A stretch of 64,000 nt of DNA, taken from NCBI GenBank assembly GCA_016704345.1, contig JADJAH010000019.1:85292-149291 (forward strand), in the 5' to 3' direction. The notes under the pieces are model-generated. The model was given only the letters and a program-made list of their open reading frames with translations. It did not search any database and was not told the DNA's origin. Below are positions 8,561-18,438 of the stretch, piece after piece. The first letter of the stretch is position 1. Each line of letters opens with the position of its first letter. This stretch comes from Ignavibacteria bacterium. GTDB taxonomy: Bacteria > Bacteroidota > Ignavibacteria > Tepidaquicellales > Tepidaquicellaceae. Position numbers and translations under genes: made by a program.

Positions 8561-11029
8561 ATGAAATTTAATCCACGCTTCGACATGAAGATAATTTATC
8601 TCCTGCTAATTTCATTTCTTACACAAAATATTTCAATTGCAATTCCGCCAATTGCAGATAACCACATCAAGGTTGATCAGTTCGGATACAGACCGTCAGA
8701 CAAGAAGATTGCAATAATCAGCAATCCTGTTTCCGGATACAACAACACCAGTCCTTTCACACCCGGCAGTACTTATCAGGTAAGAAAATGGGACGATGAT
8801 GCAGTAGTTTATTCATCTGCAATTACGGCCTGGAATAGTGGGTCAACTCAAATCCAGAGCGGTGATAAAGTTTGGTGGTTTGATTTTACGGCGGTCACAT
8901 CTCCCGGGATGTATTATGTAATGGATGTATCGAGAAATGTGCGGTCGTATCAGTTTGAAATTGCAGATCATGTTTACCTCAAAACATTGAAACAGGCGAC
9001 AAGAGTATTTTATTATCAAAGATGTGGAATTCCGAAGTCCTCTCCATATGCTCAATTCGGATGGAGTGATTCCGCTTGCCATACCGGGAATCTGCAGGAT
9101 ACGGATTGCCGATCATACAATAACACCAATCCATCGACATCGAAAAATCTTTCCGGCGGTTGGCATGATGCCGGTGACTATAACAAGTATGTTAACTTCA
9201 CATTTGAAACTATGATAGACTTACTTCTTGCTTATAAGGAGAATCTGCAAATGTGGGGAGATGATTACAATATTCCCGAATCAGGAAATGGAATCCCGGA
9301 TTTGCTTGATGAAGCAAAATATGAACTTGACTGGCTGCTGAAGATGCAGAATTCAAATGGTTCGGTGCTGAGCATTGTTGGTGTTCAGAATTTTGGTACG
9401 GCAAGTCCCCCGTCTGCTGATATCAGCCAAAGACTATATGGTCCGGCAACTACTTCAGCTTCGTTCACTGCATCCGCATTGTTTGCTCTGGGAGCATTGC
9501 AGTTTAACAGCATAGGTCAGAATGATTATGCAAATACACTTCAATCAGCATCTGTGAATGCCTGGAACTGGGCTGTTGCAAATCCGTCAATAACATTCTA
9601 CAACTCCGGTATAATCGGAGCGGGTGAACAGGAAGTCGGCTCTTATGAAAAGCTTGTAAGGCAAATGGCAGCTGCAAGTTTTCTCTACGCACTTACCGGC
9701 AATTCAAATTACAAGTCATTCTTTGAAAGCAACTACACACAAATGCATCTTATTCAATGGGGCTTTGCATATCCATTTGAGAATGGGCAGCAGGACATGT
9801 TGCTTTATTATGCATCATTAGCCGGAGCAACTCCGTCAGTTGCCAATGCAATCAGGAATGCATACAGAAATTCACTCAAAACAAATAATGCAGATAATCT
9901 TCCCGCCTATCTTAATAAGACCGATGCTTATCGAGCACACTTATCAAATCAGAATTACACCTGGGGAAGCAACACTACAAAGGGCAGGCAAGGAATCATG
10001 TTTAATAATATGCTGACATACAATCTTGATTCTCTCAACAACTCAAACTATCGCGAAGCCGCACTTGGATTTACAAATTATTTTCACGGCACAAATCCTA
10101 CTGCCTTCTGTTATTTGTCAAACATGTCATCATACGGAGCTGAGAATTCGATCAGCGAGGTATATCATTCGTGGTTTGCAGACGGCAGTGCTCTTTGGGA
10201 CAAGGCCGGAACTTCTGTCTATGGTCCTGCACCGGGCTTTGTTCCGGGCGGTGTAAATCCTACTTACGCACTCGATGGATGCTGTCCATCAGGATGTGGC
10301 TCTTACAATAATTTGTGCAACACATCACTGGTTACTCCTCCATTGAGTCAGCCGATTCAGAAATCTTATAAAGACTGGAATACAAGCTGGCCACAGAATT
10401 CCTGGACTATAACCGAACCCGGCATTTACACACAGGCAGCTTATGTGCGACTGCTTTCAAGATTTGTTGATGCAGCTTCTATCAGACAAGTGAAGATAGC
10501 AATTGAAGGTCTATACAATTCATCTGCAAATTCATTGAATGCTCGGGATACTATCAGAGTTTACTTACGAAATACCACATCACCGTATTTGGTGATCGAC
10601 TCTTCAAAAGCAGTTTTGGATTCGTTGAATTTTACTGCAGCGCTCAGTTTTCCAAATGCGAATTCAGGCACATATTACATTGTCATCAAGCATCGACATT
10701 CAATTGAAACATGGAGCAGAACCGGAGGTGAGTCATACAACAATTCATCTTCTTTCAACTTTGACTTTACAACTGATTCAACAAAGTCATATGCCGCTAA
10801 CGTAAAGCGTGTCGATTCGAATCCCGGAACTTATGCGATCTTCAGCGGTGATGTGAATCAGGATGGAGCAGTTGATGCAACGGATCTTTCGCTCATTGAG
10901 AATGATGCAGGTAATTTTCAAACAGGCTACATTGTGACAGATCTCAACGGTGACAACATTTCCGATGCTTCAGATCTTGCTCTGGCGGATAACAACGTTT
11001 TTGACTTTGTTGGAAAAATAGTGCCTTGA
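8561..11029 (+). CDS. Secreted glycoside hydrolase family 9 cellulase with dockerin-like C-terminus
   Basis: An 822-residue secreted enzyme. After the signal peptide (which fits best if translation starts at the second ATG, 8585) comes an N-terminal Ig-like cellulase domain (about 35-125), then the GH9 catalytic module (about 135-645). The DAGD motif with the catalytic Asp pair is at 203-206 and the acid Glu is E619 in the TEPGIY segment; the Cys-rich LDGCCPSGCGS and KSYKDWNTSWP stretches are typical of one GH9 branch. Residues 650-760 are an unassigned beta-rich domain. The C-terminus (about 762-820) has two EF-hand-like repeats, DVNQDGAVDATDLS and DLNGDNISDASDLA, as in dockerin-like tails. 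Likely a beta-1,4-glucanase. Confidence 0.92.
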   Translation: MKFNPRFDMKIIYLLLISFLTQNISIAIPPIADNHIKVDQFGYRPSDKKIAIISNPVSGYNNTSPFTPGSTYQVRKWDDDAVVYSSAITAWNSGSTQIQSGDKVWWFDFTAVTSPGMYYVMDVSRNVRSYQFEIADHVYLKTLKQATRVFYYQRCGIPKSSPYAQFGWSDSACHTGNLQDTDCRSYNNTNPSTSKNLSGGWHDAGDYNKYVNFTFETMIDLLLAYKENLQMWGDDYNIPESGNGIPDLLDEAKYELDWLLKMQNSNGSVLSIVGVQNFGTASPPSADISQRLYGPATTSASFTASALFALGALQFNSIGQNDYANTLQSASVNAWNWAVANPSITFYNSGIIGAGEQEVGSYEKLVRQMAAASFLYALTGNSNYKSFFESNYTQMHLIQWGFAYPFENGQQDMLLYYASLAGATPSVANAIRNAYRNSLKTNNADNLPAYLNKTDAYRAHLSNQNYTWGSNTTKGRQGIMFNNMLTYNLDSLNNSNYREAALGFTNYFHGTNPTAFCYLSNMSSYGAENSISEVYHSWFADGSALWDKAGTSVYGPAPGFVPGGVNPTYALDGCCPSGCGSYNNLCNTSLVTPPLSQPIQKSYKDWNTSWPQNSWTITEPGIYTQAAYVRLLSRFVDAASIRQVKIAIEGLYNSSANSLNARDTIRVYLRNTTSPYLVIDSSKAVLDSLNFTAALSFPNANSGTYYIVIKHRHSIETWSRTGGESYNNSSSFNFDFTTDSTKSYAANVKRVDSNPGTYAIFSGDVNQDGAVDATDLSLIENDAGNFQTGYIVTDLNGDNISDASDLALADNNVFDFVGKIVP

Positions 11030-11174
11030 TACATGCAAACAAGTTGGACATCAAAGTTTAGAAATAGCTTGCTTTAAAATATTCTTGATGCTTGATTTGG
11101 CAAAATAATCCTAAGTAGCTTTCTATCAAGTACTGCTTTGAATATTTTGCCTTACAAAAAAATTTAAGTTACTC

Positions 11175-12601
11175 ATGTTGAATAATAAGAAAACAAAGAT
11201 CATCTGCACTATTGGTCCTGCGAGCGGAAGTGTTGAACTTATCAAGCAACTTATAAGCGCAGGAATGGATGGAGCAAGATTGAACTTTTCACACGGCTCA
11301 CATACAGTACACAAGGAATATATTGAGAACATTCGAACTGCCTCGAAAGAAGCCGGTAAAATCACAACCATAATACAGGACTTGTCCGGTCCAAAGCTCC
11401 GTATAGGCAGAATTGAAGGAGGTGAAGTCGAAATAGTAAGCGGTTCATTAATAAGAATTTCAGCGGAAGAAGTTATTGGTACATCTAATTTAATCTCCAC
11501 AAATTACCCGGGAATGATTGATGATGTAAGATCGGGCGAAACTTTGCTTATTGATGACGGTAAACTTGCTCTCAACGTTATCAGTATTGACAAGTCTATC
11601 GGAATGATTGAGTGTGAAGTTATGGTAGGAGGGATAATGAAGGAGCGAAAGGGAATAAATCTACCGCATACAAAATTGAGTCTCCCCTCTCTTACTGATA
11701 AAGACTTGAGCGACATTAATTTCGGAGTCGAGCACAAAGTAGATCTCATCGCGATGAGTTTTGTACGAACAAGAGAAGATGTAGAACTTCTAAAGAATAT
11801 TCTCAAGACAAAGAATAGTCACATACCTGTCATTGCAAAAATTGAGAGGCCGGAGGCGGTTGAGAACATTGACTCAATAATTGAAGCAACAGATTTTGTG
11901 ATGGTAGCAAGAGGAGATATGGGAGTTGAAATATCCACTGAAGATGTACCGGTAATTCAGAAAATGATCATTAGGAAATGTAACGAGAAGATCAAACCCG
12001 TCATAACTGCAACACAAATGCTGGAGTCAATGATAAACAGTCCTTCACCAACCAGAGCAGAAGCATCTGACATAGCCAATGCGATACTTGATGGTACTGA
12101 CTGCGTGATGTTATCTGCTGAAACATCAACGGGAAGTTATCCTGTAGTTGCAGTTGCAACCATGAACAAAATAATCAGGAAGACTGAAACAATTCAGACC
12201 ACAACTTATTTCAAAGAGATTTTTGTAGAAGATTCTCCCGAGAATACTCTGCATACGATCTGCAATTCGGCGGTAGAAATAGCCACAAGAGTCAATGCAA
12301 AGGCAATCATTACAATTACGCACACCGGAAGATCACCTCTCTTGCTTTCAAATCACAGACCTTATCCGTACATCATTTCAGCCACTTACGAGGAAGAAAT
12401 CATAAAAATGTGCAAACTCTTTTGGGGAGTGGTATCAATTGTTATAGATAAATCAGATAGTTTTTATGAAACATTAAAAATGATAAGGAGAAATTACTCT
12501 CATTGGGAATGATGGAAAGCGGTGACAGAGTAGTAGTAGTTTCACCGATGCCTTTTACTGATTCTGAATCGGCAAACATGATTCAAGTAACGCAGATCTG
12601 A
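11175..12601 (+). CDS. pyk: Pyruvate kinase, one-base frameshift near the C-terminus
   Basis: Converts phosphoenolpyruvate and ADP to pyruvate and ATP in glycolysis. Motifs: KIICTIGPAS and ARLNFSHG at the N-terminus, IAKIERPEAVENID, the ARGDMGVEI active-site loop and TQMLESM, with AETSTGSYP near residue 310. The first frame stops at 12512, but the next frame continues with LLSLGMMESGDRVVVVSP and ends at 12601 with a normal pyruvate kinase C-terminal strand. Adding one A to AAA at 12491-12493 restores a single 475-codon protein. The break is probably a sequencing error. Confidence 0.93.
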
Positions 12602-12627
12602 AAACAATCTTAATAGAAAATTTTCCT

Positions 12628-13617
12628 ATGCAGCAGAATGAAATTTTTGATGTAGTAATAATCGGAGCCGGACCGATAGGTCTTGCTTGCGGCATTGAGG
12701 CGGCTAAGAGAAAGTTGAAGTATTTAATAATTGAAAAGGGATGCATTGTAAATTCCGTATTTAATTATCCTACTAACATGACATTTTTCTCTACTTCAGA
12801 GAAAATTGAGCTCGGAGGAATTCCATTTGTATCTCACGGAATCAAGCCAACCAGAAGGGAAGCTTTGGAATATTACAGGAGAGTCGCACAGGCATACAAA
12901 CTTAATATGCATCAGTTTGAAAAAGTGCATCTTGTGGAAAAGGACAAAACCGGATTCAAGGTCATGACTGATAAGAAGACTTACTTGTGCAGGCAATTAA
13001 TTGTGGCGACAGGTTATTATGACAATCCGAATCTTTTGAAAATTCCGGGAGAATCGTTGCCTAAAGTCAGACACTATTTTGACGAAGCACATCCTTACGC
13101 GGGAATGAAAACTACTGTTATTGGAGCCGGTAACTCGGCTGTGGATGTAGCTTTAGAGCTATTCCGAATTGGTGCTAGTGTTACCATGATAATAAAGGAA
13201 GGTATGATCAAGCCAAGCGTAAAATATTGGGTGAAGCCTGATATTGAAAACAGAATTTCCGAAGGTTCAATTAAAGCATTTTTTCTTTCTGAGGTACTTG
13301 AGATACGGCAAAGTGATATTATCATAAGTACACCAAAAGGAATTGTCAATATCCCGAACGATCTTGTGTTTGCAATGACAGGTTATCATCCGGATCTGAA
13401 CTTCCTTAAAGAATCCGGGATAAAGATAATTAAGAATAGTAAGGCATACTTTAAGAAATCAAGCCATGAAACTAATGTTCGGGGTCTTTATCTTGCGGGT
13501 GTGGCATGCAGCGGAAGCGATACAGATAATTACTTTATTGAAAATTCAATAGTACATGCAGAGAAGATCATTGAAGACATTGTGAGAAAGAAAGAAAACT
13601 TAAGAACAGTTAACTGA
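12628..13617 (+). CDS. ypdA: YpdA family bacillithiol disulfide reductase
   Basis: A 329-residue flavoprotein. GAGPIGLACGIEAAKR near residues 11-26 binds FAD, VIGAGNSAVDVALEL near 170 binds NADPH, and the ending with LAGVACSGSDTDNYFIENS closes the FAD fold. The segment FNYPTNMTFFSTSEKIELGGIPF is characteristic of YpdA rather than thioredoxin reductase, and no CxxC is present. YpdA reduces oxidised bacillithiol with NADPH. It begins 26 bp after pyruvate kinase and converges on the crp-like gene with an 18-bp overlap. The BshB-like gene at the left edge supports a bacillithiol-using cell. Confidence 0.88.
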   Translation: MQQNEIFDVVIIGAGPIGLACGIEAAKRKLKYLIIEKGCIVNSVFNYPTNMTFFSTSEKIELGGIPFVSHGIKPTRREALEYYRRVAQAYKLNMHQFEKVHLVEKDKTGFKVMTDKKTYLCRQLIVATGYYDNPNLLKIPGESLPKVRHYFDEAHPYAGMKTTVIGAGNSAVDVALELFRIGASVTMIIKEGMIKPSVKYWVKPDIENRISEGSIKAFFLSEVLEIRQSDIIISTPKGIVNIPNDLVFAMTGYHPDLNFLKESGIKIIKNSKAYFKKSSHETNVRGLYLAGVACSGSDTDNYFIENSIVHAEKIIEDIVRKKENLRTVN

Positions 13618-14043
13618 ATTTATTCTTGTACTGAGATATTTCAGAATCCAGAGATTGAACTCATCATTTCTTTTTGTAAGTTCGATTATTTCCGATTTCT
13701 TTATTTCTACAGAATTAACATTAGTAACTGCATAAGCAGATTTAGCATAATGCGTTCCAGAGATTGCATCATCAAATCCTGCAATGTCACCTGAATGACA
13801 CTTAGAAATTTGCCGGATCTCAGAGTCATCAGAAAAGTTACCGACACTCACTTCACCAGATAGAATAAAATATACGAAGTCAACCCTTTCATTCTCGCGG
13901 TAAATGAATTGACCCTTCTTAAACGAATGGAAGATAACCCCCTGAAACTTCCCAAGAAGATTATCGAGGCTAAAGTCTCTGAGAAATGAATTTGAATATC
14001 TTTCGAACATTATTTTTTGATTTAAAAGATGCCCGTCAATCAT
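13600..14043 (-). CDS. Cyclic-nucleotide-binding-domain protein without DNA-binding domain
   Basis: A 147-residue protein with a single Crp-type beta-roll: FKKGQFIYRENERVDFVYFILSGEVSV followed by GDIAGFDDAISGTHYAKSAYA. The usual C-terminal helix-turn-helix is absent; the protein stops soon after the long C-helix region. It overlaps the upstream Fnr-type gene by 8 bp, so the two are translated together. It may modulate or dimerise with the neighbouring regulator. The phosphate-binding RxA motif of cAMP-binding rolls is not obvious, so the ligand is unknown. A later Met (MFERYSNSF) is an alternative start. Confidence 0.75.
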   Translation of the reverse strand: MIDGHLLNQKIMFERYSNSFLRDFSLDNLLGKFQGVIFHSFKKGQFIYRENERVDFVYFILSGEVSVGNFSDDSEIRQISKCHSGDIAGFDDAISGTHYAKSAYAVTNVNSVEIKKSEIIELTKRNDEFNLWILKYLSTRINSVNCS

Positions 14044-14746
14044 ACATGTTAGCTAATTTGACAAGCGCCTCTCTGTTAAGAATGACAATCTTCTTGGCTT
14101 CAATACTAATGATTCCTTCCTTGCGAAGTTCTGTCATCACCCTGATTGCTGTCTCAGTTGCAGTCCCTACTATCCTTGCGATTTCTTCCCTGGTTATTGC
14201 AAACGAATCAACTGTTGCTCCGTCATCCTTGCCATAGTATTCATTCAGCATCAGCAAAGTCTCAGCCAATCTTTCAACTACAGTCTTTTGTGCGAGGTGA
14301 GTCACTTTTCTTTCTGCTTCTTTCAGATCACCGGCAAGAAGTTTCATAAGATTGGCAGTTAGCCCCGCATTACTCTGAATGAGACCATAGAAGACCTTTG
14401 ATGGAATTATACAAATTCTGGAGTCTTCCAAAGCAGTTGCCGAACCAGTGTATGATTCATTACTGATTAGCGCTCTGTATCCGATAATGTCCCCCGCTTT
14501 TGCAAGCCGTATTATCTGTTCTCTGCCTTCTATTCCCATCTGTGAGATCTTAACTCTGCCTTTATTGATACAGAACAATCCCATAGGATGATTTCCTTCA
14601 AGAAATACGACCTGCCCTCTCTTGTAATAATTACAAAGATGATTATTTGATAAAGATGTTACGTCTTCATCGTCAAGAGCTGTGAACACTGAGTTTAATC
14701 TGGATTGGCAGAATTCACAAACAGGGGCAACAAGTTTTCTATTCAT
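14036..14746 (-). CDS. Crp/Fnr family transcriptional regulator of the oxidase cluster
   Basis: About 236 residues with the full Crp/Fnr layout: N-terminal segment with Cys10, Cys13 and Cys38, a beta-roll (about 40-130), a dimerisation helix, and a helix-turn-helix near the C-terminus (ITREEIARIVGTATETAIRVMTELRKEGII). The recognition helix has Glu and Arg in an E-x3-R spacing as in FNR (E-x-x-S-R), with Ile for the Ser. Two to three N-terminal cysteines are fewer than in E. coli FNR, so an Fe-S cluster is uncertain. ATG 14746 is preferred to ATG 14776. Placed at the end of the cbb3 cluster, it probably controls the boxes upstream of ccoI. Confidence 0.85.
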   Translation of the reverse strand: MNRKLVAPVCEFCQSRLNSVFTALDDEDVTSLSNNHLCNYYKRGQVVFLEGNHPMGLFCINKGRVKISQMGIEGREQIIRLAKAGDIIGYRALISNESYTGSATALEDSRICIIPSKVFYGLIQSNAGLTANLMKLLAGDLKEAERKVTHLAQKTVVERLAETLLMLNEYYGKDDGATVDSFAITREEIARIVGTATETAIRVMTELRKEGIISIEAKKIVILNREALVKLANMYD

Positions 14747-14865
14747 TCGGAAAGCAGCATGTAAATGTTTATGCAAAATAGCCTAAGAATTGCATAGAAA
14801 CAATTTACTATCAAGATGAACAGTGTAAGGAAAAGAACAAACGGATCGCTTTTTACAATACTGAG

Positions 14866-15575
14866 TTATCTGCACATAACTTCATGTCCGGCATTGGTCA
14901 TTTTTGTTACTTCATGAGGACTTATGTATGGAATTCCAAGATTTAGTCCGCGAAGTACGAACAAAACACCCAATAGTAGAACCATCACCGGAACAAGTTT
15001 AAGAATCCTTGTCCGGAACCTTGCCGTAACAAGATTGCCGAACATTGTAACACCAAGCATTACTGGAACTGTACCCAAGCCGAACATAGCCATATACAAA
15101 GCACCTTCCAATGCTCCACCTATTGCAATTGCTCCTCCCAAGCCGATGTAAACAAAACCGCACGGCAGCAATCCGTTCAGCATACCGATGACAGCCATTG
15201 AGTAAAACTGTTCTTTTCTTTCAGCGAAGAATATGTCTTGCTAAAAATAGGAGAGATCAGCTTGTACGCTTTTCCGGCAAGAGGATTTTTCCACTTTATG
15301 TAAGTTACTATCACAAACAATATCAAGAGTGAGCCGATGAAGACCGATAACCATCTCTGAAGTCCGAACAGGTTTAACCTGTCACCAATAAATCCGAAAA
15401 TAAAACCAAGTGAAGCGTATGTCAGAACTCTTCCGGCATTATACGTAATCCTCTTTAACAAAAATCTCAGATCTTTTGAAGATCCTGCACTTAGCGACAA
15501 TGCAATAGGACCGCACATTCCCACGCAGTGAAAACTTCCGGCCAGTCCGATTAATAATGCTGCTAAGTATTCCAT
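14866..15575 (-). CDS. SafE/TauE-type membrane protein of the cbb3 cluster, frameshifted
   Basis: Membrane protein of the COG2836 sulfite-exporter-like family, which in cbb3 clusters is thought to take part in metal (copper) handling. The first part has LIGLAGSFHCVGMCGPIALSLS with the conserved Cys pair, and the second part GMLNGLLPCGFVYIGLGGAIA. The frames join if one T is added to the TTTT (15204-15207, minus strand), giving NSFYSMAVIGMLNGLLPCG and a protein of about 236 residues with six membrane segments. It follows ccoH after 3 bp. The break is probably a sequencing error. Confidence 0.85.
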
Positions 15576-15578
15576 GAT

Positions 15579-16037
15579 TCAGTTTATGAAGACACTTTTG
15601 TCAATTGCATAGCTTTGTCCCGAGCCTGACAGGTTCAATCGTATTTTCCAAAGTCCTTTGGAAAGTGACTGATGTGTAATGACCTGCTTGCCAGATTCAT
15701 CAGGCATGAAGCTGATCTTAAAATCCTTTGATGCATCTGAAGGCCGGTAAAAAATTATCTCGCCGGACTTCCCAACCAGGACTCCCGGATCATCAGCATA
15801 AATGACTACCGAATTTCCATCAGCGTCAGCTTTAACCAGATTACTTATTTCAACAGAATTTTTCTTAAGATCAATTTGCTGCTGGTATTTTAACTCCTGC
15901 TCATAATAGTTGTCAGTTACAAGTTCAACATCTGTTGACATTGAGATAACAGCCATTGAGATCATTGCCAAAGCAAATAATGCTATTGGTAATACAACAA
16001 AAATTCGCCAGCTTATTTTATTGCTCATCTTTTTCAT
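15579..16037 (-). CDS. ccoH: FixH/CcoH family cbb3 oxidase assembly protein
   Basis: About 152 residues: short cytoplasmic N-terminus, one membrane helix (WRIFVVLPIALFALAMISMAV) and a periplasmic beta domain of the FixH family (NYYEQELKYQQQIDLKK, later SKGLWKIRLNLSGSG). The ATG at 16037 directly follows the ccoG stop (one base apart), so translation is coupled; longer in-frame starts inside ccoG are unlikely. CcoH is needed for assembly and stability of cbb3 cytochrome oxidase. Confidence 0.85.
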   Translation of the reverse strand: MKKMSNKISWRIFVVLPIALFALAMISMAVISMSTDVELVTDNYYEQELKYQQQIDLKKNSVEISNLVKADADGNSVVIYADDPGVLVGKSGEIIFYRPSDASKDFKISFMPDESGKQVITHQSLSKGLWKIRLNLSGSGQSYAIDKSVFIN

Positions 16038-16038
16038 A

Positions 16039-17472
16039 TCAATTTGGGGGTCCGATAAATGTTGTATTAATTTCTTCAATGACTTTACCATTCGAAACTG
16101 CGTTGATCTTCAACGGAGTGTTCAATTTCTTGATCTTATCTTTAGGCATGAGAATCAATAGGCTTCCTTCATGAACTTCCATTGGCTTTAAGATTATCTC
16201 ATTACCAACAAGCTTAATTTCTCCTTCACTCTCCGAAAGTTCAAACTTAATCGGCATTTCATTAAAGGTCTTATTGCTCAGCTTGAAGTTGTACATGTTA
16301 CTTACTTTGTCTTCACCCTGATTCTGATAAATCATTCCGGGTGTACGAAGTACATTTGCATCAACGTCTTTTCTCTTGGCAAATAAAACTGTTATGGTTG
16401 TAAGAAGTATGAGTAGTACAGAAATATAACCGATCACTCTTGAAGTCCACTTAAAGCCGCTGCCTGTGCGGATTCCTTCCATAGAATCATATCTGATCAG
16501 TCCTCTTGGAAGATTGATCTTATCCATTATAGAATCGCAGGCGTCAATACACACGGCACAATTGATACACTCGAGCTGTGTACCGTTTCGAATATCAATT
16601 CCCGTTGGACAAACCACTACACACTGATTACAATCAATACAGTCACCAAGATTCTTTTCCTTCTTTTCAGTCAATTTCCCTCTCGGCTCTCCCCTGTTGT
16701 AATCATATGCTATCACAGTTGTATTCTTATCAAGCAGAACTCCCTGCATCCTGCCATAGGGACAGACAAGAATGCACGCCTGCTCACGGAACCAGGCAAA
16801 TATAAAGTAGAAGCCGATTGTAAATACAACAATAGCAATGAATCCGGAAACATGCGCCGAAACAGGCTCATTCATTATTTTCCAAAGAGCATCAACACCG
16901 ATGATGTAGGAAAGAAGAGTGTTTGCTATAATAAAAGACAAAATGAAGAAAATCAGATACTTCAATCCCTTTTTAAAAATCTTCGATCCTGTCCATGGAG
17001 ATTTATTGAGCTCCATTTGTCTTGTGTAGTCCCCTTCTATCAGATATTCAATTTTTCTGAAAACCAATTCGAGAAATATCGGCTGAGGGCAGATCCATCC
17101 GCAGAAGATCCTTCCAAAGACAGCAGTAACCAGGAACAAAGAAACAAATACAGTGATCATCAGTAATCCGAACAAATAGAAATCCTGTGGAGTGAATACT
17201 GAACCAAAGAGAATAAATTCTCTTTCGACAATATTGAACAGAAAGAACGGATGCCCGTCGACTTTAATGAATGGCAAGCCAAACAAAATCGCCAGCAAAA
17301 AAATACTTACAATAGTCCTTGCAGTATAGAATCTTCCCGAAGGTTTCTTCGGATAGATCCACTTTCTGTGACCATCTTTTTCAACTATCGAAATAGTATT
17401 TCGAAACGACTCATCAGTCTTCTTTATCTCCGGATCTTCAATATTCTCTTTTACTTTCTCCAATCCACTCAA
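16039..17472 (-). CDS. ccoG: CcoG/FixG/RdxA cytochrome oxidase accessory ferredoxin
   Basis: A 477-residue membrane protein with five predicted helices. A CGWICPQ motif lies after the second helix, and two 4Fe-4S motifs are seen around residues 280-315 (CIDCNQCVVVCPTG and CINCAVCIDACD). The C-terminal part is an immunoglobulin-like FixG domain. CcoG reduces Cu(II) for delivery to the CuB site of cbb3 oxidase. The start is a TTG at 17472 immediately after the ccoP stop; no ATG is available near the N-terminus. Confidence 0.93.
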   Translation of the reverse strand: MSGLEKVKENIEDPEIKKTDESFRNTISIVEKDGHRKWIYPKKPSGRFYTARTIVSIFLLAILFGLPFIKVDGHPFFLFNIVEREFILFGSVFTPQDFYLFGLLMITVFVSLFLVTAVFGRIFCGWICPQPIFLELVFRKIEYLIEGDYTRQMELNKSPWTGSKIFKKGLKYLIFFILSFIIANTLLSYIIGVDALWKIMNEPVSAHVSGFIAIVVFTIGFYFIFAWFREQACILVCPYGRMQGVLLDKNTTVIAYDYNRGEPRGKLTEKKEKNLGDCIDCNQCVVVCPTGIDIRNGTQLECINCAVCIDACDSIMDKINLPRGLIRYDSMEGIRTGSGFKWTSRVIGYISVLLILLTTITVLFAKRKDVDANVLRTPGMIYQNQGEDKVSNMYNFKLSNKTFNEMPIKFELSESEGEIKLVGNEIILKPMEVHEGSLLILMPKDKIKKLNTPLKINAVSNGKVIEEINTTFIGPPN

Positions 17473-18435
17473 TTATTTGGCTGAATCCTTTGCGGCACCT
17501 TCTTTTGACATAGCAGAGTCTTTCTTTACTCCTCCGACTTTTAGTGAATCCATTTTGCTTTTCAATGTATCCTTACCCGTCTTCAAAGAATCAGCTGCGG
17601 CTTCAACATATAGCGGACCTTCGGGCGCTTTTCCATTTGGTGGATTAGTCCCTTGTAAAGACAGCACGTAGCTCCCAACTTCCTGCATTGATTTTGGATT
17701 GAACTGATTCTGCCATGCGATCATGCCTTTCGCAGGAACTCCGTATTTAAGAGTCTTAAAAACATTCTTGATACCACCTCCGTGGATCCAGAATTGATCA
17801 GTAAGATTTGGACCAACTGTTCCTTCACCATTGTTGCCGTGACACGGAACACAATTTGCAAGAAAAATCTGTTTGCCGTTGTCAAGAGCTGCCTTGTCTG
17901 TTAGCAGTACGACCGAATTTTCGTTGATGAATGCGCCGGTCCTTATAAGTTCTTCTCTTTTGAAATTAGCTGCTGTTACTTCATCAGTATATTCCTGCAA
18001 AGGAAGGCTGCCAAAGCCGAGTACGTGATAGTTTAAAATATATACAAAAGCAAAAACTATCGTTCCGTAGAAGAGGATATTAAACCAAGGAGGCACGTTA
18101 TTATCAAGTTCCGTTATGCCGTCATAATCTTCATCCATCATCAACTCACGCTCTTGTGAAATCGGTTTCAATCCGGAGATCTTATCATATATACCTTTTA
18201 GGATTGACTTGCGCGGCTCTAAAGCAATTGTGCTTTCACCGTAGTTTGGAGATTCTTTCAGAAGCGGTACGAAGATCGCATTAAGCAGAAGGAAGAATAC
18301 TGCAAACAGAATTATGTAATAATTTGTCATGTCAGTATCTTCAACTACAACTGTAGTTGTCTGCGCCATGAGAGGCGCAGTCACTAAAACAAAAGTGATA
18401 ATAGAAAGCAACATCAAACTGAATTTATTCTTCAT
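17473..18435 (-). CDS. ccoP: cbb3 cytochrome oxidase subunit III (CcoP), one-heme form
   Basis: A 320-residue subunit with a signal-like first helix, a second helix (YYIILFAVFFLLLNAIFVPL), the CcoP N-terminal motif DGITELDNNVPPWFNILFYG followed by a helix, and a cytochrome c domain with a single CVPCH heme site near residue 192. Classical CcoP has two hemes. The C-terminal 50 residues are a Lys/Ser/Ala-rich tail with no known domain. It passes electrons to CcoO/CcoN. Confidence 0.92.
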   Translation of the reverse strand: MKNKFSLMLLSIITFVLVTAPLMAQTTTVVVEDTDMTNYYIILFAVFFLLLNAIFVPLLKESPNYGESTIALEPRKSILKGIYDKISGLKPISQERELMMDEDYDGITELDNNVPPWFNILFYGTIVFAFVYILNYHVLGFGSLPLQEYTDEVTAANFKREELIRTGAFINENSVVLLTDKAALDNGKQIFLANCVPCHGNNGEGTVGPNLTDQFWIHGGGIKNVFKTLKYGVPAKGMIAWQNQFNPKSMQEVGSYVLSLQGTNPPNGKAPEGPLYVEAAADSLKTGKDTLKSKMDSLKVGGVKKDSAMSKEGAAKDSAK

Positions 18436-18438
18436 TGT

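Noticed and set aside
14866..15575. Two separate small membrane-protein genes
   Set aside because: Both halves match one SafE/TauE-type protein and join after adding one base in TTTT.
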